Assembly: GCF_025370935.1 (NCBI RefSeq)
Contig: NC_133477.1
Location: forward strand, 16,728,144-16,792,143
Reading direction: 5' to 3'
Length of the DNA stretch: 64,000 bases
Source of the DNA: Choristoneura fumiferana
Taxonomy: Eukaryota; Arthropoda; Insecta; Lepidoptera; Tortricidae
Notes under the pieces: model-generated
The model's input: only the letters and a program-made list of their open reading frames with translations
What the model was told of the DNA's origin: nothing
Databases searched by the model: none
In this document: positions 1-11,092 of the stretch, piece by piece
Layout of the letters: each line of letters opens with the position of its first letter
Position numbering within the stretch: position 1 is the first letter of the stretch
Position numbers and translations under genes: made by a program

Positions 1-640
1 TGAGATTATTTTAGCGAACGAAACACAATAAAAATGCTCCGAACATTATAATTTCAATAACGACCCTTTAAAAATGTCAACGTGTATTTATTGGTCCTTA
101 AAAGTTGTGATTCAAAGCCGCAAGGCCCGGGTTTTTTGCTCCAGTGTGCCTATTTAAAAAGGCAGCCCTTATCGTGGAGTTCAAAGTAACAAGCGATCCG
201 TGAACCTCGTGAGCTGATGCTGAGGGCAGACGTACGTAGACTGATTTAGGGTATAGACAAGATACAGTACAGTCGAGAAAACTGAACTGCGTACAAGGTG
301 GGATCTTTTCATAATCAATTTCACCATGATTTCGTTTTCAAATTTATTGAATGTCAATTTGACATCAGTAATAGGTAGGTACCACCTTGGTACGCGACTC
401 AGTTTCTTTAACTGTACATAATAATACCTCCTAACCACTAGATTGTATGTATATTCATTTGATAGGCGCTATATTTTCTTATGCCTAGCACCCATCAAGC
501 TTTGTTTAGTTTGGGGCTAGGTCAATTGGTATAATTTGTCCCTACAATTTGCCTATAAGTCTGGTACTCCTTGAAGCAGTAAAAAAATAAATTTCTAAGT
601 CGACGCCATCAAAATGTACAGTCATTAAAAAAAGTTGTTT
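1..640. other. AT-rich non-coding DNA with a SINE-tail fragment
   Basis: No splice-bounded coding block was seen. About 475-545 resembles the tail of the tRNA-SINE family found at 5454 (GGGGCTAGGTCAATTGG then ..TTTGTCCC), in + orientation and degenerate. The rest shows no feature I can name. Confidence 0.4.
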
Positions 641-686
641 CCTTAGATATTGCCGTAACCAAAAAAATTTGAACGTATTTCCGGTT

Positions 687-752
687 ATAGTCAAAATATC
701 ACAAACTGGACTTATCACGCGTGATAAGTCCAGTTTGTAATATTTTGACTAT
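687..752. repeat. 66-bp near-perfect hairpin (short member of the palindrome family)
   Basis: Two 33-nt arms meet at CACG|CGTG with a single mismatch and no spacer. The outer arms read ATAGTCAAAATA.. and the inner part contains GGACTTATCACG. The same outer and inner blocks build the 124-bp palindrome at 35560-35683, and the flank TGAGTGAAAATCA matches the flank there in reverse, so both belong to one fold-back repeat family. Confidence 0.85.
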
Positions 753-1019
753 TATGAGTGAAAATCAAGAAAGTTTAAAACGTTGTATTTCCGGTTGTCA
801 TAGAAACTTGAAATTTGGTCCCACGATCACGATCGTTAATTTGGGACCCACTTAAAATCGAAGCTCTGTCATTTTCTATGACAATTCAAAGGATTTTTTG
901 ACGAAATGGGTCTCAAATTAACGCTCGTGACCGTATGAAGGTAGCACAACCAATAAAGTCTGAAAATCTTATTTTTTTATATTTGTCTGACAACCCTCCA
1001 AAAAATACCCCACACTGCT

Positions 1020-1140
1020 TTCATTTTGCTTAGAAAAGGGGCTTTGCTAACACCGGATACTCATAGATTCCTACAAATTTGTACGAATCTCTCGGTGCGC
1101 GAGACTTACACGCACTTGGTCGTTTTTTATAAGGGCTAGG
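1020..1140 (+). repeat. Fragment of the 'GGGTTCCGTAGCC' dispersed repeat family
   Basis: It has the family's ends-with signature: 'GAATCTCTCGGTGCGCGAGA..TACACGCACTTGGTCG-TTTTT', also seen near 14690, 14930 and 24950. Degenerate; class unknown. Confidence 0.4.
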
Positions 1141-1544
1141 TAGGTACTCTTCAAAATAATCCGGAATAATTCTCCTTTTTCCCAGCGTCGTGGGCGTATA
1201 CTCTTCTTAATTTGACCTTTAAAGGTATATTCAAAACATTCTCAAGTCTCATTGCTGAAAAATTCTTACATTTTTTCACGGCATCTGTATTCTGGATTAG
1301 GAAATGTAAAGGTCACTCCTGTATCGCTTAGTCAAACTCAAATGTAAAAAAAAGATGCATGATTTTATATAATTATATTGAGCAGAGTCGATGCGTGTTG
1401 ATATTACGTTCCAATGGCACGATTTAACAAATGGTCTTTGATACTCGTAATCCAATAATCCGGTTAAAATGCCACCTTAACATTTTTTTCTGAAGACATT
1501 TAGATAAACAATCTTAATTTATTACTGGCGTTTGCTTGCGATTT

Positions 1545-1930
1545 CGTCTGCAAAAAATTCATTTGACGATATCCCATGGGAACTCTGAAATTATCCGGGA
1601 TGTTTTATCCCGTAAATTATGATTTTTCCGGAGTCCCAAAATTATCTTCAGACCAAATTTCACACTGACATAATATATATAATTATACTTTGGCATTTAA
1701 AATTATATTAGTAAGGATTGACTGAGCGAGCGTGAGCGAAGTATCTTCATTTCTGCTTGGACAAAATGCTTTCATATCTGTCCAGTTGTTCGATTGTCTG
1801 TTTGCCTGTACAAGGCACATGTCTTAACAGATTCTCGTGAAATTTTCTAAGGAGTTTCGATAATGATATGGATTTTCTATCGATCATATTTTTGAATAAA
1901 ATCAAAATGGCGCAGCCGTGTGGGTCTCTA
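1545..1930 (+). repeat. Degenerate dispersed repeat remnants
   Basis: Contains 'CCCATGGGAACT..', 'CCGGGATGTTTTATCC' and 'CCAAATTTCA', the order found in the repeat at 14950-15130, followed by a 'GTGAGCGAAG' block. Probably an old LINE/SINE-type remnant; no coding potential seen. Confidence 0.4.
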
Positions 1931-2454
1931 AGCAGGTTGTGAACATTTATTTATTTTTAGGTTATACAAAGATAGATTCGCGAGGTTAACAACTCAAAGA
2001 ACAATTAATTTAGCAATCTGTTTATAAATAACGCTCCACCTTTTAGTTTTCAGTACCTTTGTATCTTGAACTTAGTCTCTCTAGCTTAAACTGAGAACTA
2101 AATACTCGTTTTAAAATATATTTTCTCATCAATCGACCATCCAAGTGCATTAGGTAATAAAAGAGATATTCGAAAATGCTAGACCGCCTCAGGGGACTGA
2201 AGAGCTGGTAGCTCACTTGAAAGGCTGTAAGATTAATCTATATTGAATAAGACCTTGACAGGTTCTCTGTAAAAATTATAGAAAACATTATTTTGAAAAT
2301 TCAAAAAATTTACTGTCACACCGTAATCCGTATACAGAGAATCAGCAGTGTAGTTACATAGACAGACAGAAAACGGCCAGCTAGATTAAAGCCATGCAAC
2401 TTACTAAAGGATATTTTTAGGGTTTTATGGAAAAAAACAATTCAAGTGATTCAA

Positions 2455-2575
2455 CGGTACGTGTGAAGTTCTCAATCCGTACGGGAGCCACGTGGGAAAC
2501 ATTGGCCCATGCCCTCTCACGACACGTAAATCGTAGAGGACGATTAATGTATAAAGACTTGGGATGATGACGGAA
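2455..2575 (+). repeat. Fragment of the tRNA-SINE with RTE-type tail
   Basis: 'GTGTGAAGTTCTCAATCC', '..GGGAGCCACGTGGGAA' and '..CCATGCCCTCTC' follow the order of the complete SINE (for example 32950-33262). The tRNA-like head is missing. Confidence 0.5.
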
Positions 2576-2644
2576 GTTAGTATTTAATGATCCTCCAATG
2601 TGACGCTCACGTCTAAAGTGAGTGTATTAATAACAAGCTTTAAT

Positions 2645-3090
2645 TTATATTCACTTCTCATGCTCGTAAACTTCGTATTTATACTGGATCAAGGCGACAT
2701 AAAACTACTTTTTATGCTCTAGTGCATAAAGTAAAATCTTCGTCTAAGACCAAGGCAATGAGGCGTCAACAGCTAGAAACATAAAAGTTTCTATATATTT
2801 TTTTAATGATTTTTACTTTATTTAAAAATAAAAATCAATAAGAATAAGAATTTACAATTGCAATGCATGAAAAATAAAAGGTACATAGTAAGTGAACAAT
2901 TGTTTCCGCTGTTACCATTTCATTTCCTCGTAATCGAAGTGAAAAGCAGAGTGTAAAACTCTAGCATGAAACGCATTTTCCCCTTGACGTGTCTATCCAC
3001 TCTCGTCGTACCAGGTCGGGTGGCTATATGAACGTCTCGGGTAGAATGGCTCGTTTTATGCTCTCTTTATACAATCTACTATTTTACTAT
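2645..3090 (+). repeat. ~430-bp dispersed repeat, family R430, copy 1
   Basis: Starts near 'TTCACTTCTCATGCTCGTAA', passes 'CTAGTGCATAAAGTAAAATC' and 'CATTTCCTCGTAATCGAAG', and ends near 'ATGGCTCGTTTTATGCTC..CAATCTACTATT'. The same order is found at 30889-31585 and 62130-62655, with fragments at 4660-5010. No ORF and no obvious terminal inverted repeats; class unknown. Confidence 0.7.
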
Positions 3091-4655
3091 GATATATATA
3101 AAATAATATTCATTTTTCACAACATGTACAACAAAGTTGATCATGACGTAGAGTAATATTTTAATAAAAACTGTTTGTTTTATTAATTAAGCCACAAGTA
3201 TGCCAGCTGAAAAAGAAATAAACCTACTATCAACTACTGGGTCCTAATAAAAGTGGTAGTGGCTGGAAAGATAATAAGTTCATTGACTTGGGTTTATTAC
3301 GGCCGATAAGCTTCAGATAGGGTTCGCAATAAAAAAAAGATAGGGAACCCCAGCTGAAAGTTAAGTAGCTTGAACCTTAATAGTTTCTTTGTTTTGGTTG
3401 TTTTTCATAAAATAACACGGAGTGACTTAAAAATAATGATAGTGAATAAGATATTTTTATCGTCCAAGTTAGTTACACACAGAGGAATATAGATGGTTTA
3501 TATTAATCCATTTTATATAAAGTGTAAACAAACCGATTTTATCAAAATTCTTATATAAACACCCAGTGGATCGCATCAATAAACCCATTCATCTTTACAG
3601 ATTACGAATTACTTCGTATCTTTTAACTAGACGTGTATAGGTAATCATTTTTTTCACCAAAATTCACTTGATTTCACTATTAAATTTTTATTTGAAAAAT
3701 CTTCGTCAAAATCTGACGTTATTTCTTGAATGAAACATGGGTATAATCTGTGGTAGCATATAATAGCGTAGAAATGGTGGAAAATTTGACATTTTAAAAA
3801 TGAATTAATGCTCGATTTAATAAGCTACTTTTATTTACTTACCTATGTCAAAAAAAATATTACTGCTTTTATAATTGAATAAACAGATAAACAGTAAAAT
3901 ATAAAATACACAAAAATACTTTGATATACTCAATTAATAAATTAATCGATTTACTGAACAGATTAATGATTTTACACTAGGTTCTAGGTTTTCACATCAC
4001 TAAATGTCTATGGTGGGGTAATTGGCGTCTTTGTTTACACTTTTCATAAATTGGATTGACATAAACCATAACATTAACATATTTCATTTTTGTCCCATAC
4101 CGCTACGTTGTGTAAGTTCTTTTCTATAAATGTATTGTTACATAAAATATTTACGTCCACTTGCAGGCTTTTTAATCTAGGTTTAAGTGGTCTTAAGTCC
4201 TGTCAGATCCATACAATAACTGTCAGTTTAAAAGTCGTCCTTAAAATGGTATTAATCATTTTTAAAATGTCATTTACAAAAAATCAACACAATAGAAAAA
4301 ACATGATTTAAAACAAGCTGGCTAAAACGCGTTCCAATTTTAAATTAAATTTAACTCAACGTCCATCGTGGTTGTCTTTGACAGTTTAGTCTACGCAGGT
4401 CCAATGAATGAATGAATGTCCATGAACAAAGCGGTCCGGATTGGGCTGCTTGTGCCAATCCAAATCAAACTGGTTTCGTTCGATTTAATTTAATTGCAGT
4501 AAAGCTTGTCCTGATTAAACTAAAGAATTGTTTGCGTTTGCCTATTTAAATTGTCTCTAAATTTACTTTTGTCTTTGGCTTTAATATTTTTGCTAATTTG
4601 ACTTGAAATTCATAACAATCGTATTAAGATTACTGGGTTCACTCAGGAGTAAAAA
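3091..4655. other. AT-rich non-coding stretch, no recognised element
   Basis: About 1.5 kb without splice-bounded exons or repeats that I could match elsewhere in the window. Short ORFs occur but have no coding composition. Confidence 0.4.
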
Positions 4656-4659
4656 AGTA

Positions 4660-5010
4660 TTTTCACTTCTTATGCTCGTAAATTCCGTATTTGTCCTGGA
4701 AGTCATAAATTACTTTTTATGACTTGACTTATTGACTTGTCTCCGGCCTTAGTATTTTTGTTTCTTTGACATGAAATTCAAAGCAAACCAGCCTTATGGG
4801 CACTCTTCCGCAGGGAAGAGACTTGGGCGAATTGTGAATTGGGTTTTTTTTACATAGTTGAGTTATTTTTATTTAGGATAGTTTTTACTTCGATTAATAA
4901 GCAATCATAATCATAATACTAATTTCAGTACTCATTTTGCTCTAGTCCAGTGCTTAAAATAAATTCTTTGCCTGAGACCAAGGCAGTCAGGCGCCAACAG
5001 CCACAAACAA
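4660..5010 (+). repeat. R430 repeat, broken copy
   Basis: Two blocks, 4663-4730 ('ACTTCTTATGCTCGTAAATT') and about 4938-5010 ('GAGACCAAGGCAGTCAGGCG'), match successive parts of R430. About 200 bases of other AT-rich DNA lies between them. Confidence 0.5.
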
Positions 5011-5453
5011 CAAAATTAATAAAATAAAGTTTTTTTTTCAGAATCTGTGTTATATTTTGCTAGCAATCTATCTAAGTAAAAAGCAGAGTCTACCTTGTCT
5101 ATAAAACAAATTTAAAATTGCTCTTTTTATGCAGGGGTTAAATAAATTTTAAGTTTGCCTTTAAGTTTGACGTTCGCCGTTTACTGTTTACCTTAAATAT
5201 ACCGTTTCAATTAATAAAGCAAGCATACAATTAAATACCTACGTTGTCTCAGACCTTTGATGTTTGCTTCCAAGTTTTAATTAAAACATCTAATCAGCTT
5301 TACGGCATGGACACGATAATTAGGTAAGCGTTCTAATATGATGAAACCCTTTTGATGATATAATTTGCCATTAAAACATTTTCTTTGGGCATTTGAATAT
5401 TTGCGAATATTGTCTTATAATTAACTAAACGGTTCTTGCGTATCAAATCTATT

Positions 5454-6075
5454 CGGCCAGATGGCCTCGTGGTTAGAGAACCTGACTACGTAGCTTGAGG
5501 TCCCGGGTTCGATGCCCGTTTCGGGGCAGATATTTGTATGAAAAATACGAAGGTTTGTTCTCGGGTCTTGGGTGTTTAATATGTATTTAAGTATGTAATT
5601 ATATTTATCCGTTGCTTAGTAGTTTAGTTTAGTTTATTTTATTCACTCAAAATAACAATTACATTATATAAATAAATTAAGTCAGATTATATAAGAATTT
5701 ATGCTGAAATCGTCAAAATTTGTAAAAATACCCATAACACAAGCTTTGCTAGGCTTACTTTGGAACTAGGTCAATAGGGATGTTGACACCACCAATCAAC
5801 TGACGTACTTTTTATGTGCTGTCAAAACACAAATCTCCCATAGAGTTTCAATGGCAATAGCGACTTATGACGTCATAAGTCGCTATTCGTTCGCCAACTC
5901 AATCAACTAACTATTTATTTGTTTTTAAGCAACAAAAAATCTAATTTTACAGTAAATCGAAAATTAATCTGGTTTTCAGGGCTAAAATAAAGCGTTTTTT
6001 TACTGGAGTCGTGCCTTCCAATTGTTTTTTAATGGCGTCAGCATCCCTATTGGTGTGAATTGTCCCGTGATATTT
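5454..6075 (+). repeat. tRNA-derived SINE interrupted by a MITE
   Basis: The tRNA-like head (about 5455-5530) has an A-box-like TGGCCTCGTGG and a B-box GGTTCGATGCC. A body follows ('GTTCTCGGGTCTTGGGTG', 'AATATGTATTTAAGTATG'), then a tail with 'GGAACTAGGTCAA | TTGGTGTGAATTGTCCC'. The bar marks a 271-bp insertion at 5777-6047. Related copies: 22540-22705 (+), 6825-7035 (-), about 28250-28375 (-) and a tail at 475-545. This is a SINE, not a functional tRNA gene. Confidence 0.8.
5777..6047. mobile_element. 271-bp MITE (GGGATGTTGAC ends) inserted in the SINE
   Basis: Inverted ends GGGATGTTGAC../..GTCAGCATCCC are bounded by TA on both sides. A central inverted block 'AGCGACTTATGACGTCATAA' lies in the interior. 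A second copy in the opposite orientation is at 47748-48008. Comparison with uninterrupted SINE tails shows that the duplication may be AT rather than TA. No coding capacity. Confidence 0.85.
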
Positions 6076-6142
6076 ATATATTTAAATCTAATCTAATACC
6101 TATAAACGAGCAATTCTTGTTTAAACATATTATTATATATAA

Positions 6143-6300
6143 TCAGAGTCTTGGAAACGGCTCCAACGATTTCGATGAAATTTGGTATGTAGGGATTTTC
6201 GGGGATGACAAATCGATCTAGCTTGATCTTATATCTGGGAAAACGCTTATTAAGGAGTTTTAACCCGAGCAAAGCTCGGTCGCCCAGGTACTAAATATTA
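6143..6300 (+). repeat. Dispersed repeat with 'GTTGGAGCCGTTTCC' signature
   Basis: 'CTTGGAAACGGCTCCAACGA', 'GAAATTTGGTATGTAGGGAT' and 'GGCGACCGAGCTTTGCTCGG'-like end. A reverse-complement copy is at 15855-16045. Common in Lepidoptera as I recall; probably a non-autonomous retroelement 3' end. Confidence 0.6.
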
Positions 6301-6824
6301 TTTATACAAGTAAATACCTACTACAACGACCTAGTAAAATTTTGTAGGTAATCATTTCAACGAAAATCTATGGTTAACGGAGAACATGCGCTAATCAGTT
6401 TGTTACTAACAACATCAATGTGATTTGATCAGCGTCTAGTTTGCCACCAACAAAATCTTGTATTTTCTACATTTTCTATAAGTTAGGAGAGCATAGTGTA
6501 CCATATAATATGTGTATCTGCAAAAATTAACGTACTAGATTTATCTACATTCAACATAAGACCATTAATTTGAAACCTAGTTAAAGTCCAACGAAGTTTA
6601 TTTGAATTCTGTCCTATTTGGGATTTCAATTCACTAAATGTAATGGTATCTAAGTCATATCATGCATTAGATTGCTAAGAAGATCGTTCAGAAAAGGAAT
6701 AAAAAACAACGGTCCCAATACAGATGCTTGGAACACAACACCATGAATGACTGTCGACAATTTCAATACAATGTTAAGATAACAAAAGATTTTACGTACA
6801 TTTATCCTTACTATTTAATAAATA

Positions 6825-7035
6825 AATAAATATCATGGGACACTTAACACAATAAAATTGACCTAGTCCCAAACTAAGCATTAAGCAGCAACGGATAAAC
6901 ATACTTATATAGATAAAGACATCATCATGTCAGCTGAAAGACGTCCACTGCTGGACATAGGCCAGACAAAGTCATAGGACAGATAAAGACATACTTAAAT
7001 AGATATTAAACATCCAAGACCCGAAAACAAACATT
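6825..7035 (-). repeat. tRNA-SINE tail in reverse orientation, interrupted by an RTE stub
   Basis: Reads in reverse as the body and tail of the 5454 SINE: 'GACCTAGTCCCAAACTAAGC', 'AGCAACGGATAAACATACTT' and 'ACATCCAAGACCCGAAAACA'. A 58-bp insertion flanked by a 12-bp direct repeat sits at 6923-6980. Confidence 0.7.
6923..6980 (-). mobile_element. 58-bp, severely 5'-truncated RTE-like insertion with 12-bp target duplication
   Basis: The direct repeat AGATAAAGACAT occurs at 6911-6922 and 6981-6992. Between them is 'CATCATGTCAGCTGAAAGAC' and 'CCACTGCTGGACATAGGCC', the reverse complement of the RTE LINE 3' end found at 12450-12512. A retrotransposed stub made by target-primed reverse transcription is the simplest reading. 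Confidence 0.75.
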
Positions 7036-7389
7036 TAGATTTGTCATAACCTCTATTACTAGAGAAATGACAGCTGTAGTAGTAGCATTACAATCTTGTC
7101 TGAATCCAAACTGCTGCGGGCAAAAATAAATGCTTCTGCGAAATTAACTATTATTCTGGACTCAATTGCCTTTTCGAATATTTTAGACATAATTATTTTT
7201 ATCAATACCGCTATTATTCTTAGGTAATGGAATTATTTTCGCTCTTTTAAATTGAAAAGGATTCGTTGTCTATACATACATTATAAATAACGTACCAATC
7301 TATCAAAGCGTATCCTCCGGAAAGTTAATCTTGATATTTTAATTTTAATTATATCTTTCACAAAACACTTCTAGAATGACGTCGAACAA

Positions 7390-7625
7390 AGTGTGAGGAA
7401 ACCTGCACGACCTGTGAAGCAATTTAATGGTTGTGTGTGTGTGTGTGTGTGTGTGATTCCCAATCCAAACTGAGCCCGCGTGGGAACTACGGCCCAAGCC
7501 TCATTCTAAGACGGGGCCTGTGCCCTGTAGGACGTATATAGGCCGAGATGTTGATGATCATGATAATGATGACGATGATGATGATGGTGATGACGATTAC
7601 TTCTACTGTAACAGATGGGGCTTTA
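7390..7625 (+). repeat. SINE 3' part with (GT)n and (GAT)n microsatellites
   Basis: 'AGTGTGAGGAAACCTGCACG' through 'GGGCCTGTGCCCTGTAGGAC' and 'TATATAGGCCGAGATG' matches the RTE-tailed SINE. A (GT)n tract at about 7432-7454 replaces the usual 'GGTGTGTG' spot, and an expanded (GATGAT)n tail follows at about 7553-7590. Confidence 0.7.
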
Positions 7626-8125
7626 TAACCCTTAAAGCGTAAAACAACACGTGAAATTACTGAAAACAAATCAAGAAGCGATGTACAATGCAATCAAGAT
7701 ACATCAACAGTGGCTTATTTGCCAATCATTTGGCTGGCGGCGTTTAGCAAACACCTGAACTCTAAACAAAGCCATCATTAATTTTAAACCTCTTTCATTG
7801 CACATGACGTTCAAATTTCAATAGATGTCCTTGAGAACATACGGCTTTGTGATTCTAAGCGAATAGAAATGAAATTAATTTCATTGCATGTAAACTCAAT
7901 TAAGTGGATATGAAGTAAACCTTTGTACGGTTTTGACTGTTGACTTAATGCTGTTTGTCTTGGACGTTTAATAACATAGCTGGGGGAATGACTTGTCTGG
8001 TTTGTTGGTAGACAGTTTGTATAAGAGACAGGAAAATTCATTAATTTATTCATTGTTTAACAAAATTTCCACAAAATTAAAATATAATATGAAAACATGA
8101 AAATAGATGTCTACCTACGCATAAT

Positions 8126-8560
8126 TCACCATTATCAGCCTTAGAACGTCCACTGTTGAACATAGGCCTTCCTCATAGACCTCCAGTTGCTTCCGCTGGA
8201 AGCGGCCTGCATCCACGTCTTTAACCAGGTCATCCGTCCACCTCGTTGGTGGACGTCTAGTCTTACGCTGCGCTTGCCAATCCGCGATCTCTAATCGAGA
8301 ACTTTTCGGCACCATCAGCCATCTTTCTCCGTGCTATACGGCCTGCTTAATGTCATTTCAACGAGCTAGTTCACTTGAATATGTCAGTGACTCTTGTTAT
8401 TCTATATAATGTAGCTATCTCCTTATTTCTGATGCGATCATGCATGTAGAGTAACCCCGAGCATAGCCCTCTCCATAGCTCGCTGAGCAACTCTGAGCCT
8501 ATTTATCAGGCCTGTAGCAAAGCACGTCTCGGATCCATATGGCAACTCATACTCATAACA
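8126..8560 (-). pseudogene. RTE-type LINE 3' fragment (C-terminal end of the polyprotein, dead)
   Basis: The minus-strand product has the RTE tail-end pattern with 'RRPPTRWTDDLVKDVDAGRF' and related words, matching the + copies at 12121 and 60752. Frame breaks are frequent and there is no reverse transcriptase domain. The low-coordinate end reads 'CATTATCAGCCTTAGAACGT', the complement of the element's 3' end. Confidence 0.75.
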
Positions 8561-9389
8561 TAATTATTGATACCTATTTAAATTAAATTTGTTTGATGCG
8601 CAAGTATATCGGGAGGAATTATTGGTTGTGTAAAACTGCATGTATGTTTGTAAACATGCTATATTGTACAAAATGTTCAAAGACGAACTTACCTATCCCT
8701 TTTATTATCATGGAATAACTAATAGCACTAGAGTAGAAAATACAATTTGGCTATCTAGCTCATCTACTATCGCCTTGATCTCTTTGTCGAACATCAGTAA
8801 CCTAAACATTTTAGTTTATCTTTCATTAGTATACGAAGAGTTTCAGCCATTTTATAGTAGACTAAATTAAGAATTAAATTAATCTTTAGCCCTTTCATTT
8901 AAGGGTATTTAAATATTCATCAGATCTATAGTAAATAAAATAAACGAAGATAACCAATTTTTGAAAGGATACTAGAGGCTCTGTGAGTTGCAAACCTCAC
9001 AAAATATGAATATGGCTTAAAATTCGTTATGTTTTATTTTTAAACCCCTATGGCTCCGCCATTTTGAAAAGGTACGTAGTAATAGAGAGCTTAACGCGAA
9101 CGCGTTTGCGACTTTTTTTGCCTGGAAACTATACTAAGCATATAAATCTGATAGACACTCACCTACTTCACATGTTCGACACTGATTTGGGACCCGATAA
9201 TGTGGAATGGACACGCTATCAACATTATTCAAAAATACCATTAGAAAATAGTGTTAGGAAATAGATACTAATTAAAATTGCGAATAGTGTTAAATGTTTA
9301 CCAGCTGTCTTTCAATTAAGATTGTTGGTATCCAAATTGATTGTAAGTAAAACATAGTCTTGAAGTGTAGACTTGTGCGGTGGAGATCT

Positions 9390-9530
9390 GAGGCCGTATT
9401 GCCTAAAGTTTGTTACGCTCGCAAGCGCGATCAAATGACAGGTTTCGCATATAAAAACTGTCATTTAATTGCGATCGCGAGCTGGCGCAAACGAAACGAA
9501 ACGAAACGAAACGTTAGGCAATACGGCCTC
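9390..9530. mobile_element. 141-bp fold-back MITE with GAGGCCGTATTGCC ends
   Basis: Ends GAGGCCGTATTGCCTAA../..TTAGGCAATACGGCCTC. The inner arms 'GCGATCAAATGACAG' and 'CTGTCATTTAATTGCGATCG' also pair. The right arm carries five (ACGAA) units, an expansion absent from the copy at 51953-52072. A third, one-sided trace lies at about 9548-9600 (GGCCGTATTGTCTAA). Confidence 0.85.
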
Positions 9531-9785
9531 TGTAGATCGGGTACCAGTGGCCGTATTGTCTAACACGCGGGCTTTTGCGATAGCGATCACTATCTCTTTC
9601 TACACTCACTCTATGCCGTATGATAGAAAAAAGTAGTGAAAACAGTAGTGATTCCGAATACGTTAAGTGCGGGGTTTCAGACAGAAAAGCGACATTAATA
9701 GCCGTGCTACCGTTCGGTTACGGAACCCTAAAAACGATAATCGTAATTTATTGAATCAGGCGTTAAATTAGTTTTCGGACGTCCA

Positions 9786-10078
9786 TATCAGTGAACTGAA
9801 ACAACTACTTTGCTCACCCGCAACCCGCAACCATGACCATATGAGATATCTTTCTGAGTCTAACATCTGGATTCTGGTAGCATGGTGAACGGTTGTGTGT
9901 GATGCTCTGAAGATGAGCTCTGGTTGGGTTCGAAACGTTAGGTTATAGATAGGTTTGTGTGATTTGTGTGTGTTCTTACAGTGTGGAGGCGGAGGAACTG
10001 CATGAACACACATTTCTTGCATAAACGTAGTTATCATAAGGTCGCGGGTGAGCAAAGGAATTATTTCAGTTCAACGAT
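9786..10078. mobile_element. ~290-bp element with ~35-bp imperfect terminal inverted repeats
   Basis: Left 'GTGAACTGAAACAACTACTT' then TGCTCACCCGC; right, read in reverse, 'GTTGAACTGAAATAATTCCT' then TTGCTCACCCGC. No coding potential; target duplication not clear. Confidence 0.7.
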
Positions 10079-10359
10079 ATTCGTGTTAAATGTGGAGACA
10101 ACAATGATTGCGGGTCAACCCGAACCCCGAGTCCACTTAACTTCCTTAGATAACAAACAGGGCCGGCCGCGGTCAGATGATTTGATTATGGGACCGAGGT
10201 AATCGGGTTTAGGCTACCGGTTCTCTGGCTGGACAGTATTACTTTAGCAAAAAACAAAATTATTAATATCACATCATCATTGTCTTAAAAAAATATGAGG
10301 AATATTTCAGGAGATATTTCGACAAGATTGACCGAGCAACCCTGTAGATGTTTTTCGTC

Positions 10360-10705
10360 AACATCATCATCAGAAAGACGCCCTGTTGAACATAGGCCTC
10401 TCTTAGAACACACTTAGGCCCTGGTTTTCTCTTACCTGCCGCCAGCGACCGGTGAACGACGCATGTCGACGATCAAATATTATGTACGGGAATATTTGAG
10501 GGCGGTTTCTCTGAAACGTCACCGGGTAGGCACCGTTCATTCGTGTCGTGCGACGCACATCCAGACGCCGCCGGTCGCGTGTGACGGGCTAGAGAAACCA
10601 GGGCCTTACCACTTGCATCTACCAGTTGTCCGTAACTCTTGCGTTGTCGTACACGTAGTGGGAGGACTGACAATGCTTCGTCTTCCGATTCGTGATAGCC
10701 AAGAT
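10360..10705 (-). pseudogene. RTE LINE 3' fragment split by a GC-rich MITE
   Basis: 10360-10416 ('ATCATCATCAGAAAGACGCC','TTGAACATAGGCCTC') and 10606-10700 ('ACTTGCATCTACCAGTTGTC','CGTAGTGGGAGGACTG') are successive parts of a reversed RTE 3' end, interrupted at 10417-10605. Confidence 0.65.
10417..10605. mobile_element. 189-bp GC-rich MITE with TTA target duplication (PIF/Harbinger-like)
   Basis: Ends GGCCCTGGTTTTCTC../..GAGAAACCAGGGCC with TTA directly on both sides. Long imperfect internal pairing includes 'GGTCGCTGGCGGC'-type arms. A 3-bp TWA duplication is the PIF/Harbinger hallmark; the assignment is by duplication length only. Confidence 0.7.
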
Positions 10706-10917
10706 TTTAAATTTCAAATTTTTTTTTTTTTTTTTTTTTTAATCCTAGTGTTGGACATGCTAATGCCCAATAGACACCCTACTGTAATATCTATTGCTAG
10801 TGACATAGGTACGATTCGGTCCAGTGTGTGCTGCCAGTGATGACAAACGGATCTGAGAACCTCCCTACCTTTTAGAAAAAATCACCTGGTCTCCCTGTAC
10901 TCGTTTATCGTCTTGCC

Positions 10918-11092
10918 GTTCATACTCACCACACAAATGCATTCCGTGGAAGTTTTAAATACGTCGCATCCAAAATCTGGAACAATCTCCCGCCCCCACT
11001 GCGCTCTACTGCGCTCTCTATTGCTAGTTTTAAGCTAAAATTAAAGGGTCATATGCTAAAGCGTCAGTTAATTGGCGATATTGTATAGTATC
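10918..11092 (+). pseudogene. 3' end of a CR1/L2-like LINE
   Basis: The + frame 10942-11088 reads FRGSFKYVASKIWNNLPPPL then RSTALSIASFKLKLKGHML and stops at TAG. The 'AS..WN.LP..L R...S..SFK..LK.H' pattern is the known C-terminal motif of CR1/L2-type LINE reverse transcriptase proteins. The rest of the element is absent (5' truncation). Confidence 0.7.

Noticed and set aside
181..438. 85-codon open frame on the minus strand
   Set aside because: AT-rich, no splice or start context, no recognisable domain; expected by chance in 64 kb.
5454..5530. Possible tRNA gene
   Set aside because: Pol III boxes are present, but it continues into a SINE body shared with 22540 and other copies.
10718..10741. 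Long T-run as a transcription terminator
   Set aside because: A homopolymer in a repeat-rich eukaryotic region, probably the reversed poly(A) of a retroelement; no hairpin precedes it.
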